From assembly GCF_030272615.1 (NCBI RefSeq), contig NC_081405.1, positions 317,115,041-317,179,040 on the forward strand: a stretch of DNA of 64,000 nt, in the 5' to 3' direction. This document shows, piece by piece, positions 51,063 to 63,341 of the stretch. Positions within the stretch are counted from its first letter, which is position 1; the number at the start of each line of letters is the position of its first letter. The translations under genes and the position numbers were made by a program. This DNA comes from Cryptomeria japonica (taxonomy: Eukaryota > Streptophyta > Pinopsida > Cupressales > Cupressaceae). The notes beneath the pieces were generated by a model. It was not told the DNA's origin, did no database searches, and was given only the letters and a program-made list of their open reading frames with translations.

Positions 51063-54000
51063 ATGTTACCAAAATTTTATCATGTCATCTAAAATTTTGG
51101 TGACCTATTACAGGTCTTATGTATTATGGATAAAAGGTACACAAAATTCTTTTTCAAGCTTGCTATCTTTATTGAATAAAAATGTATGTCGTACAGATAT
51201 CTTATTTTCAAAAAATGCATCTATTTGAATCAAAAGATATACCTGAAAACATTTGCATAAAACACATTTTTATTCATAAAGATCAATTGTATATATGATC
51301 CCACACAAGATGTGGGAATAGTTGATAAAAAAATCATACTGATCATGGAAATAGAAATAGAAGAGGAAGAAAACAATGTATAGAGAAAGGAAAGAAAGAA
51401 CCTATCATTGCTTGATTAGGTTGATGAGTTCTAAAGAAAAATCTTTTGATCTGCTTCGTTGGTCCAAGCAACTTGTTGTTCACCCCATGTGTTGACCTAA
51501 TACAAAGAGATAAATTTTTTGTTAGAGCTTCAGGTTATTCCTTTCACTCCTACATGCATAAAGCTACCTCTACTGTGCATACACTACTATATCATATTCA
51601 GAATAGATCAGATCAATGTATAAAAGATGCCATGATATATTAGTAAGAACCATGTTTTCATCTAACTCATTTATTTCATGTGCAGATATAGGTTTACATA
51701 TCACAAATTTTATGTATACATGTTAAAATAGGCTCCTAAAGGGCTTGAGCTCAGCATACATGTCATTACTCACATAGTGACACTAATCAACTACCAAATA
51801 GGAACACAACCATATCCAAAGTCCCATGTACTATCACCGAATGACAATAAAAACTATCATTCAATGATAACGCATACAATAGTGAATAGAAATGCATCCC
51901 ATGGTCGATAGATGAATAGAGTCATAATATGAGTAAATACAATATGGAAGGTTTCAAAAAGATAGTGGGAAACCTCATGATGAGTTTAGAGAAAACAATA
52001 TCAGACAGTAAAATAAAGAGCATCTTATAGATGGCAACAAAGGATGTAGACAACTAAATCCATGTTCATACCTTAAATTGCATTTATAGTTTAAAAGGGG
52101 ATGACTAAGGACATCTACATTCAAAGAATGGTGAACATTGACAGAGACAAAAAGTAAAAATAAAAATAAAATCAGTGACTTCTTGTGTAATAATTTTTTT
52201 TTATGGTATTCACAAAACTACCAAAGGACAACAATGAAAAATAATAGTACAACCAATAGAAACATGAGCCATCAGATAGTGATGATAGCAGTTACATAGT
52301 GTTGGGATACAAAAGGCCTTCATAACACCCATACCATAGCAGTCCAACACAAATCATATGAATAAAAGCACATTATTAAAGGAGAGTAAATAAAGTTACA
52401 ACATTGGCAAAAATGATGGTTAATAATCACCATGCAACTATTATTATCACTATACAAATAACAGTCAAATAATCACTTCACTACCACATAGAGAAGACCC
52501 AAAACATAATAGCAAAGAGGAATCAATCTTAGAAGATATGACAGTGACTTATAAGAAGTCTATCAAGAGTTTTATAACATTCAACATAGTCTGAAGGAAC
52601 CTGGAAAATAATAATAAGAGAAAGATGGTCTCAAAAAGACACTAAAAGAAGCATCAAATGTAGACAGGGGCTGGAAACAATGACTGAGAATAGTAGATTT
52701 CTAAAGCAGCAGACCATTCAAAATAGCTAAGCATACATACCATATACAACATTCAGGGTAGCAGTTAGAGCATAGAGATTGGTACCATGGTCCATGCAAA
52801 GTATAGGACAAAGAATAAGATGCCTATCAAAGATGTTAAACAATCCTTGAAAGTTATCATGTCGCAGTAGTCAAAAGTGCAGTCACATGATATTATGGAC
52901 AGTGAGAGTACAAAGAAGCATAAATTGTCACTCAAGGAAGAATATTACAATCCATAAATGACATATCTAAGCTAAAATGGTTACTACTATGATAGTGCAT
53001 CATAGGAAAGAGATTTAAAGTTTGCAGCAGAACCAAATGTAGTCAATTGAAACTAGAGATTACCACTCTTTACAGCAACATTATTAACATATAGTAATGA
53101 ACACAATGTAGTATCAAGAAAGTAAATACATTGTTGGGAAAGTAGTTGAAAACAGTCTTCTCATGAACAACATATTTTATGCAGAGAGCACCCAAGACTG
53201 CAAGTAATCCTAGATAGGGGTAGAAAGGAAATACTGAGCATCATATGATAGAGCACAATAATCAAGTTTGTAGTCTTTATACTCTAAATGTACAATCACA
53301 AAAGGAATATTAAAAAAAAACTGATGAAATTTAATTATTAGTATCACAACTAAGGCATGTATGAGTAATTATATGTGTAAGAGTAAGTTCTAAAGTAATC
53401 TAGGTGTTCACAAAGAAAAATTCAGTCCTTATCATAGATTTTTAGTCACAAGAATTGTTTTCAAAAAGTTACAATGATTTCCAAAATAACAAGTGTCCTT
53501 GATAGTGAAGAGAATACATCACAGATTACAAAGAGAAGAGACAATGAGTTAAGCATTATAATTGTTTGAGCAAATGATAATAAATAGTGAAACAACAATT
53601 AAGGAGCAGTACCTATACTTAAAGGATAGAGGCAATATTTAATATAAGCCGTCAATAATGATCAATGGAGTCTCTACCAAATCAGATTTTTTAGTCCTTA
53701 AATGCAGCCTTTCAATAGGTTTTGACATCGCCAAAACCTATGAAAGAGATAAAAATATGCAATGAAGAGACAATATGCAGTCAATATAGTTAAGAGGACA
53801 TTATTGCAGTCACGATATACATTCAAAGTATTGTTTTAATCAAAGTTCACAACTTCATATAATATCATAGCAGAATAACACCCTTGCAATGGCAGCCACA
53901 ATCATTAAAGGAATGTCACAATTCCGTGTGTATTCACAAACATAAAGGATAAAATAGAAACTTTAATCTTAGGGGTCTACAAAAAGAACAAGGAGTAGTC

Positions 54001-54556
54001 TTTTCAAAATTTTACTATCCAAACAATGACACAGTAATCTAGGTGTAAGGGTACAAGAGTTGAATGGTACAAAGATAGTGCATAAGTGAAGAGATTTAAT
54101 ACGCATTAAAAAATAGGTTCATAGTCACAGTCACTACAATAATGATAGTGAAGATGGATTCATATCAAAAGGACAGTCATAAATGATCAGAATAATGATC
54201 AACCATAGCCTCAAGAACAATCAAATTCAATCCTCAAGACAATTGGAAGTTTTGAAGACATGGGTTATCAAGTCAACAATTCCAATCATAGTGTTCAATA
54301 TCAAATGCATGATACAGTCACATTGATTCCATCATTTCTACAAAATCTAGATGCATTGGGTGAAGTTTTCACAAAAATTAGAGGACTTCAAGACAAAAAA
54401 CCCCAGTCAAAATTGCACAACCCAATTTGTATTTATCAATATACATTCACCAAAACATTTATCTTTTTGCATGAAAACTGAAGCATCGATAATGTCACTG
54501 ACATAAAAAAATTGCAAACAATTTAACAAAGCATACAAGGTTGCTTTCAAGCATAG
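51063..54556. other. 3.5 kb without recognised gene
   Basis: AT-rich sequence beginning with a short inverted repeat (51066-51103) exactly where element F stops. It contains no family signature. ORFs such as 51446-51643 and 54260-54481 have no supporting features. Confidence 0.5.
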
Positions 54557-57500
54557 TGTAATGCCCGGCTAGGAACCCCAAAGGATCACCACATCTAAGG
54601 GTGAAATATTTTTTTATTTTTTTTAAAGTACAAATCATATGAAGTGCATTAATTGCTACAATAACACTATAACAACACAAGCAAAAGACTTACACCGAAA
54701 TTCCTTAAGGGTTACCAACAAACAATTAAACTAAAAGTTAAATTCCACAATTACGATTAATCAAATATTCCATCATTTACTAAAAAACATAATAAGCCAT
54801 ATGCGATAACAAATTATTCCATTTGAAAGATTGAAAGGATACAATATAATTTCTCTTCAATAAAGAATTTAAACTAACCATATAGAAAGTTGATAAATAA
54901 CATCCAAACTTAGGATTACATTGATCTTCCAATACATGGCTCTCAATACATATAAAGTTTACAACCTAACCAAATTACAAGGTTACATAAATTCATTTAT
55001 ACAATTGACCACATACGTCTCCAAAGACTAATAATCTCCACATGAGATAAATCACGAGTCATGAACCACAGGAACACCTGTGAAGCTAATCCTCACATGA
55101 AGGTACGAACAAGAAGATCTGATGTGAAGTGACACTACCACCCAACCATGTTATTCCCAAAATGGAATCACCCCACTGTGCTAGGAGATAGCAGAGGACT
55201 CTCAAGGAAGCATAAGCATGACATGGTTGACAAAACAATATGACTCCATGACAATACAATACGACTCCACAATATTCCAAGTGACTCAACATCTCAATAC
55301 TCAAGTGACTTGACATCACAATACACAAGTGACTCAACATAATAATACACAAGTGACCCTAAACAAAGAGTGTCATCACATAGCTTAAGATGGTTACCAT
55401 GGTAGGCCTCCATAGGTTCCGGCCCCTATTCTGACTTATCCTGGTAACCTTTCCTAAACCTCTGACTTGAACTAAGTTTCATGTAAACCCTACCAACCCT
55501 TCATGATGAAAAGGTGGTCAGTTTGCCATTCTAGGCCTTCCCACTACACCTTGAGCCTATAGGAGCACTCAACCATGCATGGGGTACAATATCTTATATA
55601 ATTTTTATAAACTACCCACCTCCTAATCAAATTATTAGGTTATCACTTATTAACTGACTTTTGAGGGGTTATCCTACCATCCACTTTGGGTGCGAGCCCC
55701 ACTCAAAAGCCACTATCTCAAAGGACACTAAGCAAACATGGTCACTCCATGAGCACTCTATGATGAAGCAGACAACCATAACACCACTATCCAAATACAA
55801 GTGGTCAAACAAGGACATATTGACTCTTGGTTAACCACAAGGAAAAGACACTACATGGTTAAGACAATGAGGTCATCATACATCAATTGATCAAAAGGTA
55901 CCAAATACACCACAATAGGACGACTAAACCACAAATGAGAAATAATCACCAATAATACTCTTTGCAAGGAAAGCTAATATTGCTAAGTCCGCACTCAGAC
56001 AATCTTTGAGAAAATAGCATCGTAAACACTTGCAAATACCATTGATCGAAATTTCAATAAAAACACCCTTTAATTAATGCATCATTCAGAAACGTCATTC
56101 ACTTCTATTTAATTTCCAAGTTCAATACACCAATATAGAATAAAATCCATATTAATTATTCAACCAAATAACAATATGAATTATATAAACATGTGATCTA
56201 TTTCCAAAAATACATCCAAATTTATCAATTTCAATTAATAATTCCAAAGCCTTGATTTCAATAAATAAATTTATTAAATCAATATAAAAATCACTTTATA
56301 ACTACCATTAATATATAAGATTAAATGCAACTTTAAAATTCACTGCATTTAAAAAATAGTTAACAACACATTTAATTGTGCCACAAAGTGTAAACGACAC
56401 ATGGGGGCAAAAGCCTACCCATGGTAGTGTTGGTGCTTCTAGTAGCAGATACTACTTGTCGGTAGTGTTGCTATCGCAAGTAGCAGGCACTACCGCTAGT
56501 AGTGTTGCTACCAACATGTAGTAGTCCTATCGTCCGGTAGCAATGCTACCGTGTAGCAGGACACTATCGTCTGGTAGCGTTGCTATGGCGTAGCAACCCT
56601 ACCAACTCATAGTGTAGCTACCGCATAGCAGGACACTACCATCCCACATGGTTGGGCTAGACCGCCACATGGGGAGGGGGTGAAACTATAATAAAACAAT
56701 TTATTATAAATAAATAAAAAATATATAATATAAACCAATACATCCCCTGTTGATTTCAAGGGAGCACATACATAGTGCCCAAATCCAAAAATACAAAAGG
56801 ATTATTTACCAATAAGGTAAATGGTTAATTAATAACACACAAGAGCCCCAATTGTAAGGAGATTGCAAAATATAAAAATAATTTAAAAGATAGGAGAAGG
56901 ATTATAATAAATTTGTTCACTTCCATTACATGGGTAGAATTCCTTGCATCTTTTAAGGGAAAATAACCAATTTTTGCCAACATAAGCCTCAAATCTTGAG
57001 CAAATAGATACTAGAAAACACACAACAAACTAAATCTAATTCTTTCTATTCCAAATAGAAGAGATAATTCAAGAACTTGATTTTCAAGAACAAATAACAA
57101 ACATCTAATAGAAAGATGAACCTTTTCTTTTCCATATGCAAACATTTGATATCAATTCAACAAAATCATCAATCATAGAGACTATTTCTTTCATTCTAGT
57201 CATTCAACAAGAATTTACAAAGAGATTTATATTTTTCCAACATACAGGAAGCAATTAAAACATTCAAAATTAAATTGCAAAACAAGAAGAGATTATCCAA
57301 CCTTCAGGCAAACTAGGAAGCAAATTAAATGGAAGAATCCCAATCTTGCAAACCAAAACCAATTCTAGCTCCTCTTCCAAAATAGTTTTCCAATTTTCTC
57401 CTTCAAAATTATGTCTCCCTCTTCCCGTGAACTTCTAGGAATAAATGGGAAAATATATTTCAACCTAAACTTTCGTGGTTAAAATTTTTTCCAACCAATC

Positions 57501-58511
57501 AGATTAAATTATTTAAAAAGTAAAAACAATCAGATTTACCTTTTTCCATACACAATTCTTTTCCAATAAAATAAAATACCAAAGTCAAATGGAAAGGTAA
57601 AAGGAAAAACTTTTATTTATATTTAATTTCCTATTTTCATAATACTTTCTTTCAACATAAGAATTTAGTATTAAAATGGCAAGGCAATCACTTATTTCTT
57701 TTCACAATATATTTTAATACAACTTTACACAATAAAATAAGCCAATTTAACCATTTAATATAGAAAAACATTAATTTAATTAAATCAATAATCTCAATAG
57801 CATAATAATTAACTAATTATGCCAACACAAATATAGCATCATCCACTCAATTAAATAACCATTTAAATAAATGGAAACACACAAAATGAGGAATGCTCAA
57901 ATGACAATTCACAAGACGAGACACTAAAGCACTCTGACTCGCATACTGTTCAACCGGGGAAAAATGACCGACTAACAACACTCACATGACTATAACTGCG
58001 GTTCAAGATAGCATTCAAAAACTATCTCCTCCACTCCCATCGTACATATAAGGCATGCTCAGACCTATGAAACCAGGTGGAGTCAATACCCTGTACCTAC
58101 CTGGTACTTGTACCTGCAATATCCTACACCAAACAACCACATGTGCATATAGACAAATATATATAAACAGACACAACACGCACACTGATGAAGGAGAATC
58201 GTGAATCTCCCTAACTCACCGAAGTGAGTGGTGGAAAATCATCCCCTCTCATCCCATACACTTGCAAACACACAACATATAAATAACGCATCACATATAT
58301 GAGGTAAAAGTGTTAGTCCATGATAATGATCCATAAAATAACATTAATCATAAGCACTGAGATACTGCATGAAGGCATACACCAAAAAACCAGCTAGAAA
58401 ATGAAATAACATCGCATAAATTCTGAATCAATACACAATAATGTTCCACTAAATAGTCAACAGAAGTCAAACATAGATACAAAAAGAATCTGATCGAGGA
58501 GGGGTACTACA
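54557..58511 (-). repeat. 3' LTR of G (3955 bp)
   Basis: Plus-strand ends are TGTAATGCCC and GGGGTACTACA. The first 650 bp match the 5' LTR at 63342-64000 closely. It is unusually long for a plant gypsy LTR. It contains a G+C-rich palindromic repeat patch at 56416-56645. The end block near 58060-58140 is shared with solo LTR H. Confidence 0.9.
56416..56645. repeat. palindromic GGTAGC/GCTACC repeat patch inside LTR G
   Basis: About 230 bp made of many degenerate copies of (G)GTAG(C/T)(G/A)(T/A)TGCTACCG and its complement, plus repeated TAGCAGGACACTA. One near-palindrome (CGGTAGCAATGCTACCG) lies at 56535-56551. The G+C content is strikingly above the surrounding AT-rich DNA. Strong hairpins are expected. 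Confidence 0.8.
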
Positions 58512-58531
58512 TCCCCCCCCCAAAAAAAAAA
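58512..58531 (-). other. polypurine-tract position of G (G-run preceded by T-run)
   Basis: On the minus strand ten T are followed by nine G and an A, directly before the 3' LTR. A normal tract would have A where the T-run is, so this is an odd or mutated PPT. Confidence 0.6.
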
Positions 58532-58539
58532 CTAGGCTT

Positions 58540-59840
58540 ACTCCTAGAAGCCTAAAACAAATAAGAATAAAGCTCTATCATCTTTGCTACATCCTCCCAT
58601 GTCACTGAGGTCTCATCACTTGGGTCCCATAGGACCCTTACCTGGTCGATGGTACGACCCCTGAGGGTCAAATCCTGATGTTGAATAATGCGCATAGGCT
58701 CCATGGAAAGTTGCTCATCCTCGACCTACAAAGCGTTCCACTCAAGAACATGAGTCACATCAGGATGATAAGTTTGAAGAACATAAACATGAAAGACATC
58801 ATGGATGTGAGATAGACTCGGTGACAAGGCAAGACGGTAGGAAACAAGTCCTATCCTCTCAAGGATATCAAAAGGGCCAACAAAATGAGGTGCCAACTTC
58901 AAACCCTTTCCATAATGGATCAGACTCTTCTGTGAATGAAATCTCAAGAACACATGGTCGCCAACTGAAAACTGATGATCCAATCTATGTGCATCGGCAT
59001 ACTTCTTCTACCTATCCTGAGAAGCAACCAAATGCCCACGAATCTGCTCAACCTATTGCTCCATCTCACAAAGCATATCTAGGCCTAAACTCACCCTATC
59101 CTCCAACTGATCCCAGCTGAAAGGAGTAAAACAAGGATGACCATACCATTCTTGGAAGGGAGATATGCCTATAGAGTTGTGATATCCATTATTATAAGAA
59201 AACTCCATAAGGCAAATATATTCCTCCTAGCACAACTGCTAGTCCATAACATACATGTGAAGCATGTCCTCCAAGACCTGATTCACACACTTAGTCTGAC
59301 CGTCGATCTCAGGGTGATAAGTTGAATTGAAGTTCAACTGGGTCCCCAAAGCATGCTGAAGTGAGGTCCACAATGCTGAAGTAAAGACAAGTTCTCTATC
59401 AGAAATGATTTTCCTTGGAAGCCCATGCAACCTTACCACATCTTCCAAGAAGACTCATGCCACCAGTGCTATTGTATAAGAAGATCGAATAGGACCAAAA
59501 TGAGAAAATTTGATCAATATATCAACAATGACCATGATGACATGAAGAAATAGGCAGCCTTACGATGAAATCCATGGAAATGTTATCCCATTTCCAATCC
59601 GGTACCAAAAACATTGTAAAAGCCCTTTAGGATATTGATGCTCTGCCTTAACCCGCTGACATTATAAGAAATTTGACACAAAATCAGCAATGTCACTTTT
59701 CATACTATCCCAATGATATATTTATATAAGATATGCATGCATCTTCTTGACACCAGGGTGTGCTAAATAAGGTGCATGATGGGTCTCAGTCATGATCAAA
59801 ATATGAAGACCCTCCAAAGGAGATACATAGATCTATCCAA
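58540..59840 (-). pseudogene. pol: gypsy G integrase
   Basis: Zinc-binding part at about 59800-59650 (ETHHAPYLAHPGVKKMHAYL, later a Cys before QRVKAEHQ). The core has MVIVDILIKFSHFGP (first Asp) and ISDRELVFTSALW (second Asp, near 59410). In DGQTKCVNQVLEDML the catalytic Glu of the usual QTERVNQ is Lys. The C-terminal part at 58983-58540 (VGDHVFLRFH, GLKLAPHFVGPFDILERIG, LSHIHDVFHVYVL, WDPSDETSVTWED) contains the GPF/Y module and no chromodomain. Stops lie at about 59237, 59454 and 58724. Confidence 0.93.
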
Positions 59841-60480
59841 GATGTTGAAGAAGACCATCTAACTTGAGATCATATCCAACATGTCTACCCTCCAATGATC
59901 TTCTGGACTCTGCCACGACTCTAACATCCTGATACCAGATGTCTTGAGGAAGAACTCTAAGAATTATCTCTCTCAAGTCCACTCTAAGGGACAATGCTAC
60001 AACCTCATGTCGCCTATGATTGAAAGCATCAGCCACTACATTCTCTTTCCCTTGAATATATAGAACCTCAAAATCATACTCACAAAGGAATTCCGTCCAT
60101 CTTCACTGTCGAGCATTCAAGTTCAGTTGCGTGAAAATATACTGCAAACTGTGGTGATCACTATGTAGCTCAAACCAATGCCTCAATAGGAAATTTTGCC
60201 ATCTAACCAATGCATGCACTATAGCTGCCAACTCCAAGTCATGAACTACATAGTTCAACTCATGGTTCTTGAGTTTGTGAAACTCATAGTCAACCACACG
60301 TCCATCCTGGATAAGCACTACACCTATACCTTCTAAAGAGGCATCTGTGCATACCATAAAATCTCTGGATGGGTCTGGGATTGCCAAAATCAGAGCACTA
60401 ACAAAGAGTTCCTTCAAGGTATGAAAAGTTGCCTCACATTGATCTGACCAAAAAAAATTCTTCCCTTTCCTCTAAAGAGA
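59841..60480 (-). pseudogene. pol: gypsy G RNase H and linker
   Basis: The RNase H at 60417-60103 has the expected Asp in VCTDASLEGIGVVL, Glu in HDLELAAIVHAL and Asp in LHSDHHSLQYIF, so the D-E-D set is retained. The start region is FVSALILAIPDPSRDF. It is followed by MADAFNHRRHE (usually ADALSRR) at about 60036 and a linker to the integrase. Confidence 0.92.
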
Positions 60481-61260
60481 AGTGATCAAGTGGCCTATCT
60501 GAGAAAAGCTCTAAACAAAGTGATGGTAATATCTGGCCAAACCCATGAAAATTCGAACCTCTGAAACATTGGTCAGTGCTGGCCAATCAACAATGGCTTG
60601 GATCTTAGAAGGATCCATGGATACACCTTCTCCCAAAATTATATGACCAAGATAGCTCACTTGTGACTGGAAGAAATCACACTTCGCCAAGTTGGCAAAA
60701 AGTTGATTCTCCCTCAAGCACAACAATACCTATCACAAGTGGCCCTCATGCTCTTCCTTAGATCTAGAATAAACCAATATGTAATCCAAGAATGCAAGAA
60801 CAAAATGATCAAGGTAGGTTTGAAAAACCCCATTCATAAGGTTTGTGAAAACTGAAGGTGCATTCATCAACCCAAATGGCACCACTGCGAAGTCATAGAC
60901 CATAACGAGTATGAAACGTCACCCTATGAATGTCTACATCATGAATGCATAGCTGATGCTACTAAGATTTCAGATCAATCTTAGAGAACACCTTGGTTCC
61001 CTTTACCTGATAAAAAATATCATCTATTCGAGGCAATAAATATCAATTCCTTATGGTTACCTTATTCAACTGTTGGTAATCAATGCATAACTGAAGAGAA
61101 CCATCCTTCTTCTTAATGAATATTACAGGTGCACCCCAAGGAGAAACACTAGGACAAATGAAGCTTGGCCAACAATTCCTCCACCTACAACTTCAACTCA
61201 CTCAATTCCTAAGAAGTCATCCGATATGGTGCTCTCAAAATAGGTTCCACACTAGCAACC
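60481..61260 (-). pseudogene. pol: gypsy G reverse transcriptase
   Basis: Begins near 61230 with ELSELKLQVEELLAK, the usual start of the palm region. Later, in a different frame, come [19 protein letters not shown] and the active-site segment FLDYILVYS (about 60793-60767), in which the second Asp of the FIDDILVYS motif is Tyr. The C-terminal block is CLRENQLFANLAKCDFF, YLGHIILGEGVSMDPSKIQAI and FMGLARYYHHFV (60726-60511). Multiple frameshifts and stops lie upstream of 60730. Confidence 0.9.
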
Positions 61261-62541
61261 AAGTCAATGTGAAAGTCTATGTCTCACTTCGAAGGCATAC
61301 TAGGAATATCCAAAGGAAACACATAAACATACTCTCAAAGAATAGAGTGACCATCAAGAGTGATTTCTCAACTCTCTTCCTCATCCACATCCTGAAGAGC
61401 AACAGTAAAATGATGACATCCTTGACACATACACCGCTTAAGTTGCAAAGTGAAAATCATACTTAAGGATATTGATCACTAAACTCCAATGATCCCCACT
61501 TTTCTGCCATGGTCATCTAAACAATCTACTATCTTCAGATGACAATCTACATGAATTCTATGAGATGATAGCCAATCCATCCCCAACACAACTCCATAGG
61601 ACACCAAAGGAATGACTCAAAGGTCAACTAAAGTAACAAAGGGTCCTAGGTCCAACTCACAACTAGGAATGAAGGCATTGACAAACACACACACATCAGT
61701 AGCTAAGTCTACTTGCCACCTATCCGCCTACTTAGTAGATGTGCCTGCACCACTCCATAATGGATGACTAAATGAAAGAATCTAAAGCATCGGAGTCAAA
61801 ATCTACAGAGATAGGGATACCACACAAAACACCTGCAGCCTAAATCACTATACCCTGATGCTCAGCCTAGCGGTCATCAACTGCTGCAAATACTCTATGG
61901 GATCTACCTGCATGCCCCACTATCATCTCTAACACTATTGGCCTCTGACTACCCATCTAGTGAGAACTCTGAGGGCACTGAGTGACAATGTGACCAAATT
62001 TTCTGTTGGTGAAGCAAGCCCCTCTACTAGGTCCTCTACTCCCCGATGGCCCACTGGACTACTGAAAGATTCCCTTAGTAGGGGCCTGAGATGCACTCTA
62101 AGAAGACTACCCTAGAAAACTCTCGCTACTCCTCTGCCAGTTCCTTCTCTTCCTATACTAAGAGTTGCCACCCTGCTAGCTCTGAGACTGCTTCGGTCTC
62201 AGCAGCTACTGCTGAACACCCTTAGTGGGTGCCTAAGGACCCATAAAAGGTGCAATAGTCTAGGAATGATTCCCTCTCGTGCTAGACCCACTGAAAGGAT
62301 CACTCGCGATCTGCACTATAGGCTAAACACCATGCGCGCAGCCAGGATTCTGCTCCACCATCCTGGCTTTCACCATGGCTACCTCTACTGAAGAAAACTC
62401 AAACACTCTCACTCCTTCATTGATGCAGTCATTTAGACCCCTCAAGAAGTGTTGAACAAGCATTGCATCATCATTGCCAATACCGACATACTATTTGAGC
62501 TCATAGAATGTGTGCTCAAACTAATCTACTATCATACCAAA
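61261..62541 (-). pseudogene. gypsy G gag C-terminus, zinc knuckle and protease, decayed
   Basis: Minus strand, same frame as the gag core but full of stops. MLVQHFLRGLNDCINEGVRVFEF is readable near 62470-62400. A Ser/Gly/Gln-rich segment follows, then a knuckle relic CFTNRKFGHIVTQC (about 62020-61975; second Cys replaced by Asn). The protease is reduced to VDFDSDALDSFI (about 61800-61770), where DSGAS is expected. The region from there to RT is frame-shifted. Confidence 0.75.
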
Positions 62542-63187
62542 CTAGCGTAAAGCATAGAACTCGTCTTCTCGCAACTCCCTCCATTGGAGTGAAAGAAATC
62601 GTCCCTTGAATTTCTCTAGAAAGATCTCCCACGATATGGTGTGAATGCTCACACTAATCCACTCCTCCTCTAACCACCACCAGATAGATGTAAAACACTC
62701 ATGATGCATGATAGCACATCTCACCTTGGTGTTGATACCATATGGATACATGGTGAAACACCAATCCAAACTGATAAGCCAAGTCTCTGCCTCGAGACGG
62801 ATACCTTTATTGTCAAAGAAAGGAGGGTTGGACCTCATCAAGTCCCTTATGTGACCCATGGTAGCTAGATCCTGGTCCACTAGGACTTCTCTCTCTCTCA
62901 AGCACCTACTGATGTGACTCCTCAATCTGAGCATGGAGGGGTTGATCAGCCTTAGGTTTGGGGCCTAGTCTAGCTAGAACCTCCTGAAACATCTATCACA
63001 ACTCTTTGCTTTCGAGAACCTTCTCTCCTGAATGTTGTTCATCTTTATGAACAAAATGATCCCGATCCACACTCGCATGAGTGGGTGGTGGTAAAGGACT
63101 ATGGTGGTCAGAACCTCGACCCTGTCCCCCACCTCTGCCTCTATTGTGGCCACCAACATGACCACTATCCTTATCTCTCCTAGCCAT
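62542..63187 (-). pseudogene. gag: gypsy G gag
   Basis: Start at ATG 63187 (MARRDKDSGHVGG...), about 140 bases after the PBS, with an Arg/Gly-rich opening. A stop at about 62998 and a frameshift near 62920 separate it from the capsid frame 62934-62542, which has the Retrotrans_gag features EAETWLISLDWCFTMYPYG, AIMHHECFTSIWWWLEEEW and FLEKFKGRFLSLQWRELREDEFYAL. Confidence 0.9.
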
Positions 63188-63326
63188 GACCTAAGATTGC
63201 ACAAGAGAAAAAGGTTTGGATCTACGAAAAGGATAAAAACAAGGAAATCACAACCACTAAGACCTGATCAAAAGGTCTAGTTGCATGGGCTCACTACAAA
63301 CCTAGAGTACCCAGTGTTAAAACATG

Positions 63327-63339
63327 GGCTCTGATACCA
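63327..63339 (-). other. primer-binding site of G (tRNA-iMet)
   Basis: The minus strand reads TGGTATCAGAGCC, two bases after the LTR end. Confidence 0.9.
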
Positions 63340-63341
63340 AA

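Noticed and set aside
54260-54481. 73-codon plus-strand frame
   Set aside because: No family signature; isolated in repeat-like AT-rich DNA.
56416-56645. CRISPR-like array
   Set aside because: Units are degenerate inverted copies without unique spacers of constant length, inside a plant LTR.
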